56,697 nt of DNA from CADEEN01 sp040384625 (GCA_040384625.1 JAZKIW010000105.1:1-56697), one strand, 5' to 3'. Positions 40,110 to 49,703 are shown, numbered from the stretch's first letter. Notes: generated by a model from the letters alone, not told the origin. Numbers and translations: made by a program.

Positions 40110-40178
40110 AGAGCGCGCGCTGCGCACGCGCACAATGGCGCCGCACTGCCCGCCACGCGCCCGCCCGCCATCCCGCCC

Positions 40179-43100
40179 ATGCAGCGACCCTGGTCCGTCC
40201 GTCAGCAGCTCGTGCTGTTGATCCTGGTGATTGCAATTCCAGGGGTGGCGCTGTTCGCATGGCTGTTCGCACGCGAGTGGCAGCACGCACAAGGCCACGC
40301 CTTCGAGCGCGCCCGCCTGCTCGCCGACGGCAGTGCCAGCCGACTGAATGCCGCACTGCAGGCGCGGGAACGCGTGTTGCGGCGCTTCGCGGAGCGGCCA
40401 CTGGTGCGCGCGCTCGACCCTGCGCGTTGCGACCCACTCGTTGCCGAGTACATCAGCGTGCATCCGGAGTTCACGGGCCTGGACCTGCGCGACGTGGCCG
40501 GCAACATCGTCTGCGCCTACCGCCCGAATGCGCCCGGCGCCGCCCAGGTGGCCCACCTGCCCTGGTTCCAGAGCGCCCTCGGCCGCGACGGCTTCGGTGC
40601 CAGCCCGGCCTTCCTTGGCTCACGCACCGGACGTTGGGTGTCGGTGCTGAGCCAGCCGATCCGCGACGAGGCTGGAAAGATCGTCGGCCTGGTGCTGCTG
40701 GCGATTGACCTGCTTGAGCTGCAGCAACGTGTGATCGGCACACTGCCCGACGAAGCGGTCGTCGCGGTCGCCGACGCCAACGGCACGATCGTGCTGCGCT
40801 CGCGCGACCCCGAGGCCTGGCTCGGCAAGCCGGCGCCGCTGCTGCATCTGGCGCTGCTGCGCCAGGGGCCTCAAACCAAGACCGAAGGCGTCGACGGTGT
40901 GCGGCGCCTGTACGCCCACGCGACCCTGCCCACGCTCGGCTGGCAGGTGGTGGCCGGCCTGCCGGAGGCCGCCGTGCTGGCGCAGCAGCGAGCCCTGCTG
41001 GTGCGGGCCTTCGGACTCGGCCTGCTCGTGCTGTCGCTGATCCTGTTGCTGTCCTGGTGGATCGCGCGCTCGGTGGTGAGCCCGATCCGTGAACTGGCCG
41101 CGGTGGCGCAGCGGATTGCCGGCGGGGACCTGCAGGCCCGCGCCGGGCTCACCGGTCCGGCCGAGGTCGGCGCGGTGGCGCAGCAGTTCAACCTCATGCT
41201 CGACGTTCGCGACCGCAGCGACGCCGAGCGCGCGCACGCCGAACAGGCCCTGCGCGACCGCGAGCGCTTCACCGCGGCCCTGGTGAGCAACCTGCCCGGC
41301 ATGGTCTACCGCTGCCTGAACGACGCGGGCCGGACGATGGTCTTCGTCAGCGAGGGCTGCAAGAGCGTCACCGGCCATGAGCGCAGCCAGCTCGAAGGCA
41401 ACCATGAATTCAGCTACAGCAACTTGGTCCACCCCGACGACCGCGAGGCGTTGTGGGCCAAGTGCCAAGTCGCACTGGCCGCGCACCGGCCCTGCAACAA
41501 CGAATACCGCATCATCGCCCGCGATGGTGGCGTGCGCTGGGTCTGGGAACGCGCGGCGGGGGTGTATGCCGACGACGGCACCCTGCTGAGCATCGAAGGC
41601 TTCGTGCAGGACATCACCGAACGCCGACGCTCGACGGCGGCCTTGACCCAGACCCAGGACAAATACCGCGCAATCATCGAGTCGGCGCTCGACGCCGTGG
41701 TGCAGATGAACGCCGCGGGGCAGATCACTGGCTGGAACGACCGCGCCACGGCCATGTTCGGCTGGCGCGCGTCGTATGCGATCGGGCGCGAACTCGGCGC
41801 CACCATCATCCCGGAGCGCCAGCGCGAGGCACACCGCATGGGCATGCAGCGCTTCCTGGCCGGTGGCGCGCCCAAGATGCTCGGCCGCCTGATCGAGATC
41901 GATGCGCTGCACCGTGACGGTCACGAGTTCCCGGTCGAGCTCAGCGTGAACATCCTGCGCAGCGAAGGCGAGGTCGAGTTCACGGCCTTCATCCGCGACA
42001 TCGGCGCCCGCAAACGTGACGAGTCGCGGCGCCTGGCCCTGGAGGGGCAGCTGCGTGAGTCGCAGAAGATGGAGGCCGTCGGCACCCTGGCCGGTGGCAT
42101 TGCGCACGACTTCAACAACATCATGGGCGCGATCCTCGGCAACGTGGCGCTGGCGCGCGACGACATCGGCGCCGGCCACAGCGCCAACGCGGGTCTGCAG
42201 CAGGTGCAGCGGGCGGCCCTGCGCGCACGCAGCCTGGTGCAGCAGATCCTCGTCTACAGCCGGCGTCAACCGCAGGAACTGGCGAGCCGGCCCTTGGCGC
42301 CGCTGGTACGTGAAGGGGTGGCCCTGCTGCGCGCCACGCTGCCGGCCGGCGTGGCGATCGACGTGCGGCTCGCCGCCGCCCCGCTGTACGTGATGTGCGA
42401 CGCGACGCAGATCCAGCAGGTGCTGATGAACCTGTGCACCAATGCCTGGCATGCGATGAAGGGCGGCGTCGGACGCATCGAGATCGGCCTGGAGCCGCTC
42501 GAGCTCGAGGATCCGGCTTACCGGCCGAGCGGCTTGAAGGATGGCCCGGCCGTGCATCTCTGGGTCAGCGACGATGGCCATGGCATGGACGAAGCGACGC
42601 GTGCGCGCATCTTCGAACCCTTCTACACCACCAAGGCGATCGGGCAGGGCACCGGCCTGGGCCTGTCGGTGGTGCACGGCATCGTGACCGCTCACGATGG
42701 CGTCATCGCGGTCGACAGCCAGCCGGGGCGAGGCAGCAGCTTCCACATCTACCTGCCCAGCGCGCCCGCCGCCGATGTCGGCGATGCGACCGTCCCGGCG
42801 GTGCTGGAGGGCACGCCCGGGAACGGCGAGCACGTGCTCTACATCGACGACGATGAGGTCGTGATGCTGATGGTCGGGCGTCTGCTCGAGCGTGCCGGCT
42901 TCCGGGTCACCGCACACCATGACCCCTGGGTCGCGGTCACCGCCGTGCACAACAACCCCGCGGCCTTCGACATCGTCGTCACCGACTACAACATGCCCGA
43001 GTTCTCCGGCCTCGACGTGGCCCGCGACCTGGCCGCGCTGTGTCCGGACCTGCCGGTGATCATCAGTTCAGGCCTGGTCACGGAGACCCTGCGCGCGCAG

Positions 43101-43205
43101 GCGCAGCAGATCGGCATCCACGCCGTGATGCACAAGGAGAACTCGCTCGAAGACCTGGTGCCGCTGGTGCGACAGGTGCTCGACAGCCGCTCGCGCAAGA
43201 GTTGA
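40179..43205 (+). CDS. Hybrid sensor histidine kinase with cache, HAMP, two PAS, HATPase and receiver
   Basis: 1008 codons. TM at about 8-30; dCache-type periplasmic sensor to about 280; TM about 285-305; HAMP; PAS (about 375-485, NNEYRIIARDGGVRWVWERA); second PAS (about 495-615); HisKA with GGIAHDFNNI, phospho-His near 643; HATPase with N box LMNLCTNAWHAM, VSDDGHGMD and GTGLGLSVVHGI; C-terminal receiver with YIDDDE and phospho-Asp in IVVTDYNMPE near 934. No separate response regulator is adjacent, so output must pass by phosphorelay elsewhere. Long in-frame extension upstream is rejected as antisense or overlap. Confidence 0.93.
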   Translation: MQRPWSVRQQLVLLILVIAIPGVALFAWLFAREWQHAQGHAFERARLLADGSASRLNAALQARERVLRRFAERPLVRALDPARCDPLVAEYISVHPEFTGLDLRDVAGNIVCAYRPNAPGAAQVAHLPWFQSALGRDGFGASPAFLGSRTGRWVSVLSQPIRDEAGKIVGLVLLAIDLLELQQRVIGTLPDEAVVAVADANGTIVLRSRDPEAWLGKPAPLLHLALLRQGPQTKTEGVDGVRRLYAHATLPTLGWQVVAGLPEAAVLAQQRALLVRAFGLGLLVLSLILLLSWWIARSVVSPIRELAAVAQRIAGGDLQARAGLTGPAEVGAVAQQFNLMLDVRDRSDAERAHAEQALRDRERFTAALVSNLPGMVYRCLNDAGRTMVFVSEGCKSVTGHERSQLEGNHEFSYSNLVHPDDREALWAKCQVALAAHRPCNNEYRIIARDGGVRWVWERAAGVYADDGTLLSIEGFVQDITERRRSTAALTQTQDKYRAIIESALDAVVQMNAAGQITGWNDRATAMFGWRASYAIGRELGATIIPERQREAHRMGMQRFLAGGAPKMLGRLIEIDALHRDGHEFPVELSVNILRSEGEVEFTAFIRDIGARKRDESRRLALEGQLRESQKMEAVGTLAGGIAHDFNNIMGAILGNVALARDDIGAGHSANAGLQQVQRAALRARSLVQQILVYSRRQPQELASRPLAPLVREGVALLRATLPAGVAIDVRLAAAPLYVMCDATQIQQVLMNLCTNAWHAMKGGVGRIEIGLEPLELEDPAYRPSGLKDGPAVHLWVSDDGHGMDEATRARIFEPFYTTKAIGQGTGLGLSVVHGIVTAHDGVIAVDSQPGRGSSFHIYLPSAPAADVGDATVPAVLEGTPGNGEHVLYIDDDEVVMLMVGRLLERAGFRVTAHHDPWVAVTAVHNNPAAFDIVVTDYNMPEFSGLDVARDLAALCPDLPVIISSGLVTETLRAQAQQIGIHAVMHKENSLEDLVPLVRQVLDSRSRKS

Positions 43206-43209
43206 CAGG

Positions 43210-44130
43210 TCAGGATAGACGCTTCATGCCTTCGAGCGCGCAGGCATAGACCGCATTGCGCAGTGCGGCGATGGCTTCGTAGCGGGTGAAGCTGCGGCGC
43301 CAGGCCAGGACTACGCGCCGCGTGGGCACCGGGGCGCTGAATCGCACGTAGGCGACATGGTCCTGCACCTGGGCCGGCACGCTCAGCTGCGGCACGACGG
43401 TGACGCCCATGCCCGAGGCCACCATGTGCTTGATGGTCTCCAGCGACGAGCCCTCGAAGCTCTTGCGGATGCCTTCTGCGTCGCTCGAGAAGCGCGCGAA
43501 TTCAGGGCAGACCTCGAGCACGTGGTCGCGAAAGCAGTGTCCGGTGCCGAGCAGCAGCATCGTCTCCTGCTTCAGCTCCTCGGCGCTGACGCTCTTGCGC
43601 TTGGCCAGCGGGTGCGTCTTCGGCACCGCGATCATGAAGGGCTCGTCATACAGTGGCGCGATGGCCAGGCCACTGTCGGGAAAGGGCTCGGCCATGATTG
43701 CGCAGTCCAGATCGCCGGTGCGCAGCATCTCGAGCAACTTGACGGTGAAGTGCTCCTGCAGCATCAAGGGCATCTGCGGGCTCATCTCGATCACGTTCTT
43801 GACCAGATCGGGCAGCAGGTAGGGACCGATGGTGTAGATGATGCCCAGCTTGAGCGGGCCGGCCAGCGGGTCCTTGCCGCGGCGCGCGATCTCCTTGATC
43901 GCGGCCGCCTGCTCGATCACGATCTGCGCCTGGCGCACGATCGCCTCGCCGAGCGGCGTCACGCTGACTTCGCTGGCGCCGCGCTCGAACAGCTTCAGGT
44001 CGAGTTCCTCTTCCAGCTTCTTGATCGCAACCGACAGGGTCGGTTGCGACACGAAGCAGGCCTCCGCCGCGCGGCCGAAGTGCTTCTCGCGGGCCACGGC
44101 GACGATGTAGCGCAGTTCGGTCAGCGTCAT
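43210..44130 (-). CDS. oxyR: Hydrogen peroxide-sensing LysR-type regulator OxyR
   Basis: 306 codons, exactly the usual size. N-terminal helix-turn-helix (LRYIVAVAREKHFGRAAEACFVSQPTLSVAIKKLEEEL). The regulatory domain has LLLGTGHCFRDHVLEVCPEF: the first Cys is residue 199 and the second 208, the redox pair of E. coli OxyR. Peroxide forms the disulfide and switches on katG, ahp, dps and others. In related bacteria oxyR is typically next to recG; here an 11.5-kb catabolic block separates them. It is convergent with the histidine kinase gene with 4 bp between stops. Confidence 0.96.
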   Translation of the reverse strand: MTLTELRYIVAVAREKHFGRAAEACFVSQPTLSVAIKKLEEELDLKLFERGASEVSVTPLGEAIVRQAQIVIEQAAAIKEIARRGKDPLAGPLKLGIIYTIGPYLLPDLVKNVIEMSPQMPLMLQEHFTVKLLEMLRTGDLDCAIMAEPFPDSGLAIAPLYDEPFMIAVPKTHPLAKRKSVSAEELKQETMLLLGTGHCFRDHVLEVCPEFARFSSDAEGIRKSFEGSSLETIKHMVASGMGVTVVPQLSVPAQVQDHVAYVRFSAPVPTRRVVLAWRRSFTRYEAIAALRNAVYACALEGMKRLS

Positions 44131-44160
44131 GCCGGCATTCTGACCGCGCCGGGCGCTGTC

Positions 44161-44985
44161 TCAAAGGCGGTAGATGCGGCGCGCGTTCTCGCCCAGCACG
44201 GCAGCGCGCTCGGGGGCTGCCAGCGGCGCCAGCAGGGCGTCCACGTCGCTCCACCAGTCGCGGTAGCTTGCTGCCAGTTCGAGCACCGGCCAGTCGCTGC
44301 CCCAGAGCAGGCGCTGCGGGCCGAAGCTGTCGAGCAGTTGGGCGGCCCAGGTTCGCGCCGCCCCGCGCGCCGGCCGAGGGCCGGCCTCGGTCAGCAGGCC
44401 CGACAGCTTGCACACCGCTCGCGTTTGCCTGGCCAGGCACAGCAGGTCATCGGCCCACGGCTGCCACTGGGCGTGGGCGATGTCGGGCTTGGCGCCGTGG
44501 TCGATCACGACCTGCAGCGTCGGGTGGCGCCTTTGGAGCTCGATCATGCGCGGCAGGTGCGCGGGCCTGATCAAGGCGTCGAAGACCAGGCCGTGCGCGG
44601 CCATCGCCTGCAGCGCCGGCGCGAGCGCGGGCTGCAGGATCCAGTCGGGGTCAGGCAGGTCGTGCAGCATCGGCCGCAGGGCTTTCAGCTTCGGCCGGGC
44701 GGCGAGGCGGGCGACGCGCTCGGGCGCGTCGCCCGCCAGCAGGTCGGTCCAGCCAACGACGCCGAGCACCGCCTCGAAGCGCTCGGCCTCGTCGAGCAGG
44801 AAAGCCGTTTCGGCCTCGGTCGGTGCGGCCTGCACCAGCACGCCCCCTTGCACGCCAAGCGGTCGGGCCTGGTGCAGCCAGTCCTCGATTCCGACGTCGC
44901 GATGGATCGGCGCCAGGTCCGGCGTCAGCCAGCCGTAGTCGCCGCGCGCCAGGCGCCAGCAGTGGAAGTGGGCGTCGACGATCAC
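44161..44985 (-). CDS. Amidohydrolase family lactonase (probable L-fuconolactonase)
   Basis: 274 codons from a GTG 6 bp after the aldo/keto reductase stop. TIM-barrel amidohydrolase-2 fold: VDAHFHCW (HxH, residues 6 and 8), LKALRPMLHDLPD, FDALIRPAHLPRM, VVIDHGAKPDI with a metal-site His, and LLWGSDWPVLEL with the catalytic Asp. This pattern is typical of fuconolactonase and dicarboxylate lactonase. With FucU and the aldo/keto reductase it fits hydrolysis of L-fucono-lactone to L-fuconate; another 6-deoxy or pentose lactone is possible. Confidence 0.87.
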   Translation of the reverse strand: MIVDAHFHCWRLARGDYGWLTPDLAPIHRDVGIEDWLHQARPLGVQGGVLVQAAPTEAETAFLLDEAERFEAVLGVVGWTDLLAGDAPERVARLAARPKLKALRPMLHDLPDPDWILQPALAPALQAMAAHGLVFDALIRPAHLPRMIELQRRHPTLQVVIDHGAKPDIAHAQWQPWADDLLCLARQTRAVCKLSGLLTEAGPRPARGAARTWAAQLLDSFGPQRLLWGSDWPVLELAASYRDWWSDVDALLAPLAAPERAAVLGENARRIYRL

Positions 44986-44990
44986 GCGGC

Positions 44991-46001
44991 TCAGGCCGGT
45001 GTGGGGGCGTCCTGCGGCAGCAGACCGGCGCTGCGCAGGTCGCGCCAGAAGGCAGCCGGGATCGGCTGCTGCACCATCGCCAGCGCATCCTGCCACTCGG
45101 CGACGCTGCGCGCGCCGACCATCACGACGTCGATGGCGGGGTGGGCGAGAGGGAACTGCAGCGCCGCGGCACGCAAGGCCACGCCATGCACGTCGCAGAG
45201 GGCCTCGATCTGCGCCGTGCGCTCAAGCCAGGCCCGCGCCGCCGGCGCATAGTTGAACAGCGCCACGCTGCCGCCGCGCGTGCCGCTGGCCAGCAGGCCG
45301 GAGTTGAAGGCGCCGCCGAGTGCGATGCGCACCCCGCGTGCCGTGCATTGCGGCAGCAAGGCGGGCAGGGCACTGTGGTCGAGCAGGCTGTAGCGGCCGG
45401 CGAGCAGCAGGACGTCGAGATCGGCCCCGTGCAGCACGTCGAGCACGATCTGCACGTCGTTGACGCCCAGGCCGATGGCGCCGATCAGGCCTTCGCGCTT
45501 CAGGCCCTGCAGCGCCGGCAGGGTCTCGTCGACGATTTGGCGCCGCACAGCGTCGGCCCGGTCGCCATGCGTCGCGGCGTCGCAGTCGTGCACATACAGC
45601 ACATCCAGCCGCGCCAAGCCCAGGCGCTGCAGGCTGTCCTCGAGGCTGCGCCGCACGCCACCGGCGCTGTAGTCCCAGCGCTGCTTGAAGGGCAGGACGC
45701 CGACATACCCGTGCTGGTCGCGCGCCGCGGCGGGGTCGGGCGTGAGCAGGCGGCCGACCTTGCTCGACAGCACGAAGGCATCGCGCGGATGGCCGCGCAG
45801 CGCATCGCCCAGGCGGCGTTCGGACAGGCCGTGACCATAGTGCGGTGCGGTATCGAAGCTGCGGCAGCCGCCGGCCCAGGCGGCGTCGACCAGGGCCCGC
45901 GCCTGGGTGTCGTCGACGGGCGCGAACAAGTTGCCCAGCGGCGCACCACCCAGGCCGAGGCGGGCGCCGCTGGCGCAAGGGGGGAAGCGTGTCGACGTCA
46001 T
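44991..46001 (-). CDS. Aldo/keto reductase, probable L-fucose dehydrogenase
   Basis: 336 codons from ATG 46001; GTG 46016 is an alternative. AKR barrel with LGLGGAPLGNLFAPV, FDTAPHYGHGLSERRLG (catalytic Asp/Tyr), LSSKVGRLL (catalytic Lys), DVLYVHDCD (catalytic His) and VMVGARS near the C-terminus. The PHYGHGLSE and HGYVGVLPFKQRWDYSAGG features match D-threo-aldose 1-dehydrogenase/L-fucose dehydrogenase enzymes, which oxidise the sugar C1 to the lactone. It is the first gene of the minus-strand pair and divergent from fucU. Confidence 0.88.
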   Translation of the reverse strand: MTSTRFPPCASGARLGLGGAPLGNLFAPVDDTQARALVDAAWAGGCRSFDTAPHYGHGLSERRLGDALRGHPRDAFVLSSKVGRLLTPDPAAARDQHGYVGVLPFKQRWDYSAGGVRRSLEDSLQRLGLARLDVLYVHDCDAATHGDRADAVRRQIVDETLPALQGLKREGLIGAIGLGVNDVQIVLDVLHGADLDVLLLAGRYSLLDHSALPALLPQCTARGVRIALGGAFNSGLLASGTRGGSVALFNYAPAARAWLERTAQIEALCDVHGVALRAAALQFPLAHPAIDVVMVGARSVAEWQDALAMVQQPIPAAFWRDLRSAGLLPQDAPTPA

Positions 46002-46033
46002 GCCCAGGGTTTGCACCAGTGAATGTCCAGCAT

Positions 46034-46050
46034 GATATGACTAACATGTC
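46034..46050. promoter_or_regulatory. Probable GntR operator between the reductase gene and fucU
   Basis: GATATG-ACTAA-CATGTC is an interrupted palindrome (5 of 6 arm positions) in the 95-bp divergent gap. TATCAT on the minus strand overlaps it and could be a -10. The GntR regulator encoded at 46552 is the natural candidate to bind here. Confidence 0.45.
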
Positions 46051-46096
46051 AGTGTGCAGATGCGGAAGAACCCGCCCCTGCCGCCACCCTCCTGCG

Positions 46097-46555
46097 ATGC
46101 TCAAGCACATTCCCGCCCTGTTGACGCCCGATGCCTTGCACGCCCTGGCGAGCATGGGCCACGGCGATGAACTGGCGATTGTCGATGCGCACTTTCCGGC
46201 GGCCCGTCTGGCGGCGCAGGGCGGAGCCCGCCTGGTCCGCACGCCTGGGGTCGATGCGCCGACATTGCTGCGCGCGGTGCTGACACTGCTGCCGCTGGAT
46301 GACTTCGGCCCCGAATCGGCCTGGACCATGCAGCCCGTGCCAGGGACGGGCGACGCAGCCGCGCCGCCCCGGGCCGTGGTTGCGCTGCAGGCGGCGCTGA
46401 AGGACGGCGGCGAACGCCCGGCCGCGTCGCTCGAACGCTTCGCCTTCTACGAGCGCGCGACGCGAGCTTTCGCGATTTTTGCCAGCGGTGAACAGCGCAC
46501 CTACGGCAACCTCCTGCTGCGCAAGGGCGTGTGGCGCGAGGCGGCAGGGCGATGA
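46097..46555 (+). CDS. fucU: FucU/RbsD family sugar mutarotase
   Basis: 152 codons. The family start MLKHIPALLTPDALHALASMGHGDELAIVDAHFPA holds the catalytic His of the GHGDE motif; the C-terminal half has SLERFAFYERATRAFAIFASGEQRTYGNLLLRKGV with the Tyr and Asn typical of FucU. It interconverts alpha and beta anomers of L-fucose or a related sugar so that the dehydrogenase gets its substrate. First gene of the plus-strand operon; the stop overlaps the GntR regulator start (ATGA). Confidence 0.92.
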   Translation: MLKHIPALLTPDALHALASMGHGDELAIVDAHFPAARLAAQGGARLVRTPGVDAPTLLRAVLTLLPLDDFGPESAWTMQPVPGTGDAAAPPRAVVALQAALKDGGERPAASLERFAFYERATRAFAIFASGEQRTYGNLLLRKGVWREAAGR

Positions 46556-47262
46556 GCGTCGTCGCCCCCGCCATCAGCCTGCGCGCCCGCGCCTACGAGA
46601 GCTTTCGCCAGCAGATTCTGGAAGCCAACATCCACCCCGGCCAGTTCATTTCGCAACGCGAATTGGTGCAACTGCTGGGCATGCCCCTGGGCGCCGTGCG
46701 CGAGCTGATCCCGCGCCTGGAGGCCGAAGGCCTGCTGCGCACGGTGCCGCAGCGCGGCCTTCAGATCGCCCATGTGGACCTGGCCCTGATCAACAATGCC
46801 TTCCAGCTGCGCCTGGTGCTCGAACGCGAAGCCGCGCTGCGCTTCTGCGCAACGGTGAGCGATGCCGACCTGGCCGCGATCGAGGACGCGCACAGGCGCA
46901 TCGTCGAGCGCGCAAGCCAGGGCCCGATTGATGCCGCGCTGCTCACCGATGCCCAGACCGTCGACTGGGGCCTGCACGACCTGATGGTCGACGCCCTGGG
47001 CAATGCACTGATCTCGGAGATGTACCGCGTCAACAGCCTGCGCGTGCGCCTGATCCGGCTCGAACGTGCGATGTTGTCCGAAGACGCCCTGTTGCCGGCG
47101 ATGGAAGAACACCTGTGGTTCATCGAGGCGCTGAAGCGTCGCGATGCGCCCCAGGTGACCGAACGCCTGGCGCACCACATTGAAAGCGCCCACCGGCGCG
47201 TGCTCGGCCTGCCACGGCCGTCGCTGCCGGCCCCGACACCTGCCAAGGAGAACACACGATGA
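46552..47262 (+). CDS. GntR family (FCD-type) transcriptional regulator
   Basis: 236 codons. Winged helix in the first 75 residues (YESFRQQILEANIHPGQFISQRELVQLLGMPLGAVRELIPRLEAEGLLRTVPQRGLQIA), then an all-helical FCD ligand domain with metal-site His residues around HDLMVDALGN, EEHLWFIEAL and LAHHIESAHRRVL. It is embedded between fucU and the aldolase gene with 4-bp overlaps on both sides, so it is co-expressed and probably self-regulating, with a sugar acid as likely ligand. Confidence 0.92.
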   Translation: MSVVAPAISLRARAYESFRQQILEANIHPGQFISQRELVQLLGMPLGAVRELIPRLEAEGLLRTVPQRGLQIAHVDLALINNAFQLRLVLEREAALRFCATVSDADLAAIEDAHRRIVERASQGPIDAALLTDAQTVDWGLHDLMVDALGNALISEMYRVNSLRVRLIRLERAMLSEDALLPAMEEHLWFIEALKRRDAPQVTERLAHHIESAHRRVLGLPRPSLPAPTPAKENTR

Positions 47263-48173
47263 CTGCCCCTGGTCTGCCGGGCATCTGGCCCGCGCTGATG
47301 ACCCCCCTGCGCGCCGACGGCGCGATCGACCACGCGCGCTTCGCCGCGCACGCCAAGGCCTTGATCGGCACCGGTTGTGGCGGCGTGACGCCTTTCGGCA
47401 CGACGGGTGAAGGCCCGTCGTTCTCGGTCGCCGAACGGCGCGACGCCGTCGATGCGCTGATCGCCGGCGGCGTGCCGGCCGATCGCATCCTGGTCTCGGT
47501 GAGCTGCGTCGCGCAGACCGACACGATCGCGCTGACGCGCCATGCCCAGGACGTCGGCTCCTGGGGCGCGCTGCTGATGCCGCCCTTCTTCTTCAAGGGC
47601 GTGTCCGACGCCGGCATCGTCGATGCCTACCGTGCCGTGCTCGACGCGGTGACCGATCGGCCTCTGCGCGTGGTGCTGTACCACATCCCCCAGGTCTCGG
47701 CGGTCGGCCTGTCGCACCCGGTGATTGCCGAGCTGCTGCGGCGCTACCCGAACAACATCGTCGCGATCAAGGACAGCCAGTGCGATCGCGCGCACTCGCT
47801 GGCCCTGGCCGAGGCCTTCATGCCGCCGCTGGGCGTGCACGTCGGCAACGAGCTCGACCTGCCGGCTTTGGCCGCGCGCGGCAGCCGTGGGGCGGTCAGT
47901 GGCCTGGCCAACTTCATGCCGCGCGTGGTGCACCGCCTGGCGACCGAGCCGGATGCGGCGCGCACCGCGGCCGACCACGCCCGCGTCGACCGCCTCTTGA
48001 CCTGGCTCGGCGGTTATGCCCTGATCCCCGCCCTGAAGGCCATCATGGCCGCGCAGACGGGCGAGGCCGGGTGGTTGCGCGTACGCGCACCCCTGGTGGC
48101 CATCGACGCCGACCGCTTCAAGACCCTCTCGCAGGAACTGGCCGCCCTGGCCCTCGACCCAGCCACCGACTGA
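47259..48173 (+). CDS. Dihydrodipicolinate synthase family aldolase (sugar-acid pathway), copy 1
   Basis: 304 codons. DapA-like TIM barrel: PALMTPLRADGAIDHARF, GVTPFGTTGEGPSFSVAERRDAV (substrate loop), VVLYHIPQ with the Tyr, and IVAIKDSQ with the Schiff-base Lys. Context argues against lysine synthesis and for cleavage or dehydration of a 2-keto-3-deoxy sugar acid such as 2-keto-3-deoxy-L-fuconate. It overlaps the GntR stop and is followed by a TRAP transporter. Confidence 0.87.
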   Translation: MTAPGLPGIWPALMTPLRADGAIDHARFAAHAKALIGTGCGGVTPFGTTGEGPSFSVAERRDAVDALIAGGVPADRILVSVSCVAQTDTIALTRHAQDVGSWGALLMPPFFFKGVSDAGIVDAYRAVLDAVTDRPLRVVLYHIPQVSAVGLSHPVIAELLRRYPNNIVAIKDSQCDRAHSLALAEAFMPPLGVHVGNELDLPALAARGSRGAVSGLANFMPRVVHRLATEPDAARTAADHARVDRLLTWLGGYALIPALKAIMAAQTGEAGWLRVRAPLVAIDADRFKTLSQELAALALDPATD

Positions 48174-48202
48174 CCCATCGCTCGACAAAGAAGGAGACAA
48201 CC

Positions 48203-49213
48203 ATGACCCGTACGCCGTTTTCCCCATTGCGCCGCGGCCTGATCGCGGCCGCCGCCGCCTTCGCCACCGTCTTCGTGCCTGCCGCCATGGCGCAAAGCAA
48301 GGTGCTGCTGCGCATTTCCACGCCGGCCGTTCCCGACGACTGGCACGGCAAGATGTGGACCGTCTTCAAGGACACGCTCGACAAGAGCGCGCCCGGTGAA
48401 TTCGACGTTCAGATCAACCTCAACGCGACGCTGTTCAAGCAGGGCACCGAGCCGGCGGCGATGGCGCGCGGCAACCTCGAACTGAGCTCGATCTCGGCGT
48501 TCGACATCGCCAAGCTGGTGCCCGAATTCTCGATCTTCACCGCCGGCTACGTGATCCGTGATCCGAAGCACCAGCAGCAGGTCTTCGCCGGTCCGATCGG
48601 CAAGGACATGTTCAAGCTCGCGACCGAGAAGATGGACGTCACCCTGCTGACCCCGATCTACCTCGGCACACGCCAGGTCAACCTGCGCGAGGTGCGCAAC
48701 GTCAAGACGCCGGCCGACCTGAAGGGCGTGAAGCTGCGCATGCCCGGCAGCAAGGAGTGGCTGTTCCTCGGCGAGGCCCTGGGCGCCACCGCCACGCCGC
48801 TGGCCTTTGGCGAGGTCTACTTGGGTCTCAAGACCGGCACCATCGACGGCCAGGACAACCCGCTGCCCAGCGTGCGCGCGGCCAAGTTCTACGAGGTCAC
48901 CAAGCAGATCGTGATGACCAACCACCTGGTGGACGGCATTTTCATCGCCATCTCCGACAAAGCCTGGAAGGCAATGACGCCGCCGCAGCGCCAGAAGGTG
49001 CAGGCTGCTGCCGACGCGGCCGCGGCCTTCAACAACGAGAACCGGATCAAGGAAGAGGCGCAAATCATCGACTTCTTCAAGAAGGAAGGCCTGACGGTAA
49101 CGACGCCCGACGTCGAAGCCTTCCGCAAGACGGTGCAGGCGGCCTACGCGACGAGCGACATGGCCAAGACCTGGCCGGCCGGCGTGCTCGACCGCATCAA
49201 CGCCACGAAGTAG
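48203..49213 (+). CDS. TRAP transporter substrate-binding protein DctP, system 1
   Basis: 336 codons with AAGGAGA before the ATG. Signal peptide ending PAAMAQ. DctP fold: LRISTPAVPDDWHGKMWTVFKDTL, a hallmark TPADLKGVKLRMPGSKEW helix with the carboxylate-binding Arg, and GLKTGTIDGQDNPLPSVRAAKFYEV. It binds a carboxylate, here likely a sugar acid (fuconate-like), in the periplasm and delivers it to DctQM encoded by the next two genes. Confidence 0.93.
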   Translation: MTRTPFSPLRRGLIAAAAAFATVFVPAAMAQSKVLLRISTPAVPDDWHGKMWTVFKDTLDKSAPGEFDVQINLNATLFKQGTEPAAMARGNLELSSISAFDIAKLVPEFSIFTAGYVIRDPKHQQQVFAGPIGKDMFKLATEKMDVTLLTPIYLGTRQVNLREVRNVKTPADLKGVKLRMPGSKEWLFLGEALGATATPLAFGEVYLGLKTGTIDGQDNPLPSVRAAKFYEVTKQIVMTNHLVDGIFIAISDKAWKAMTPPQRQKVQAAADAAAAFNNENRIKEEAQIIDFFKKEGLTVTTPDVEAFRKTVQAAYATSDMAKTWPAGVLDRINATK

Positions 49214-49217
49214 GGCC

Positions 49218-49703
49218 ATGCGCGCCTGGCTCCAGCGGGGTGCCAACGCGGTTGGCGCAGGGCTGTTCGCGGCCCTCTTTCTGGTCTTCATGGTCCAGAT
49301 CGTCGCGCGCTTCGGCTTCAACCGCCCGCTGCCCTGGACCGATGAGCTGGCCGTGATGCTTTACGTCTGGGTCATCCTGTGGGCGGCGGCCTTCATCGTG
49401 CCCGAACGCGAGCACGTGATGTTCGACCTGGTCTGGGCCGTCGCCGGGCGGCGCTCGCGCCAGGTCATGCGCATCGCCGGTCACGCGATGATCGGTGGCC
49501 TGTCGGCCTGGGCCCTGCCGGCCTGTTGGGACTACGTGAACTTCATGGCGCGCGAAGGCACCCCCGTGCTCGGCGTGTCCTTTCGTTGGGTGTTCCTGCC
49601 CTTTGTGCTGCTGCTGGCCGCGCTGGCCGTGCGCAGCGTGATCGGCATCTGGCGCGCATGGCGCGGGCTCGACCTCGAAGACGCAGGGATACCCGTCGCA
49701 TGA
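49218..49703 (+). CDS. TRAP transporter small permease DctQ, system 1
   Basis: 161 codons. Four hydrophobic helices with the DctQ signature RFGFNRPLPWTDELAVMLYVWVILWAAAF and PEREHVMFDLVW. It forms the small subunit of the Na+-coupled DctQM complex in the inner membrane. The start lies 4 bp after dctP, and the stop overlaps dctM (ATGA). Confidence 0.92.
   Translation: MRAWLQRGANAVGAGLFAALFLVFMVQIVARFGFNRPLPWTDELAVMLYVWVILWAAAFIVPEREHVMFDLVWAVAGRRSRQVMRIAGHAMIGGLSAWALPACWDYVNFMAREGTPVLGVSFRWVFLPFVLLLAALAVRSVIGIWRAWRGLDLEDAGIPVA

Noticed and set aside
47259..48173. Assignment as lysine-pathway dapA
   Set aside because: DHDPS-family motifs are present but the gene is embedded in a sugar-acid operon with a GntR regulator and TRAP transporter, so a catabolic aldolase is more likely.
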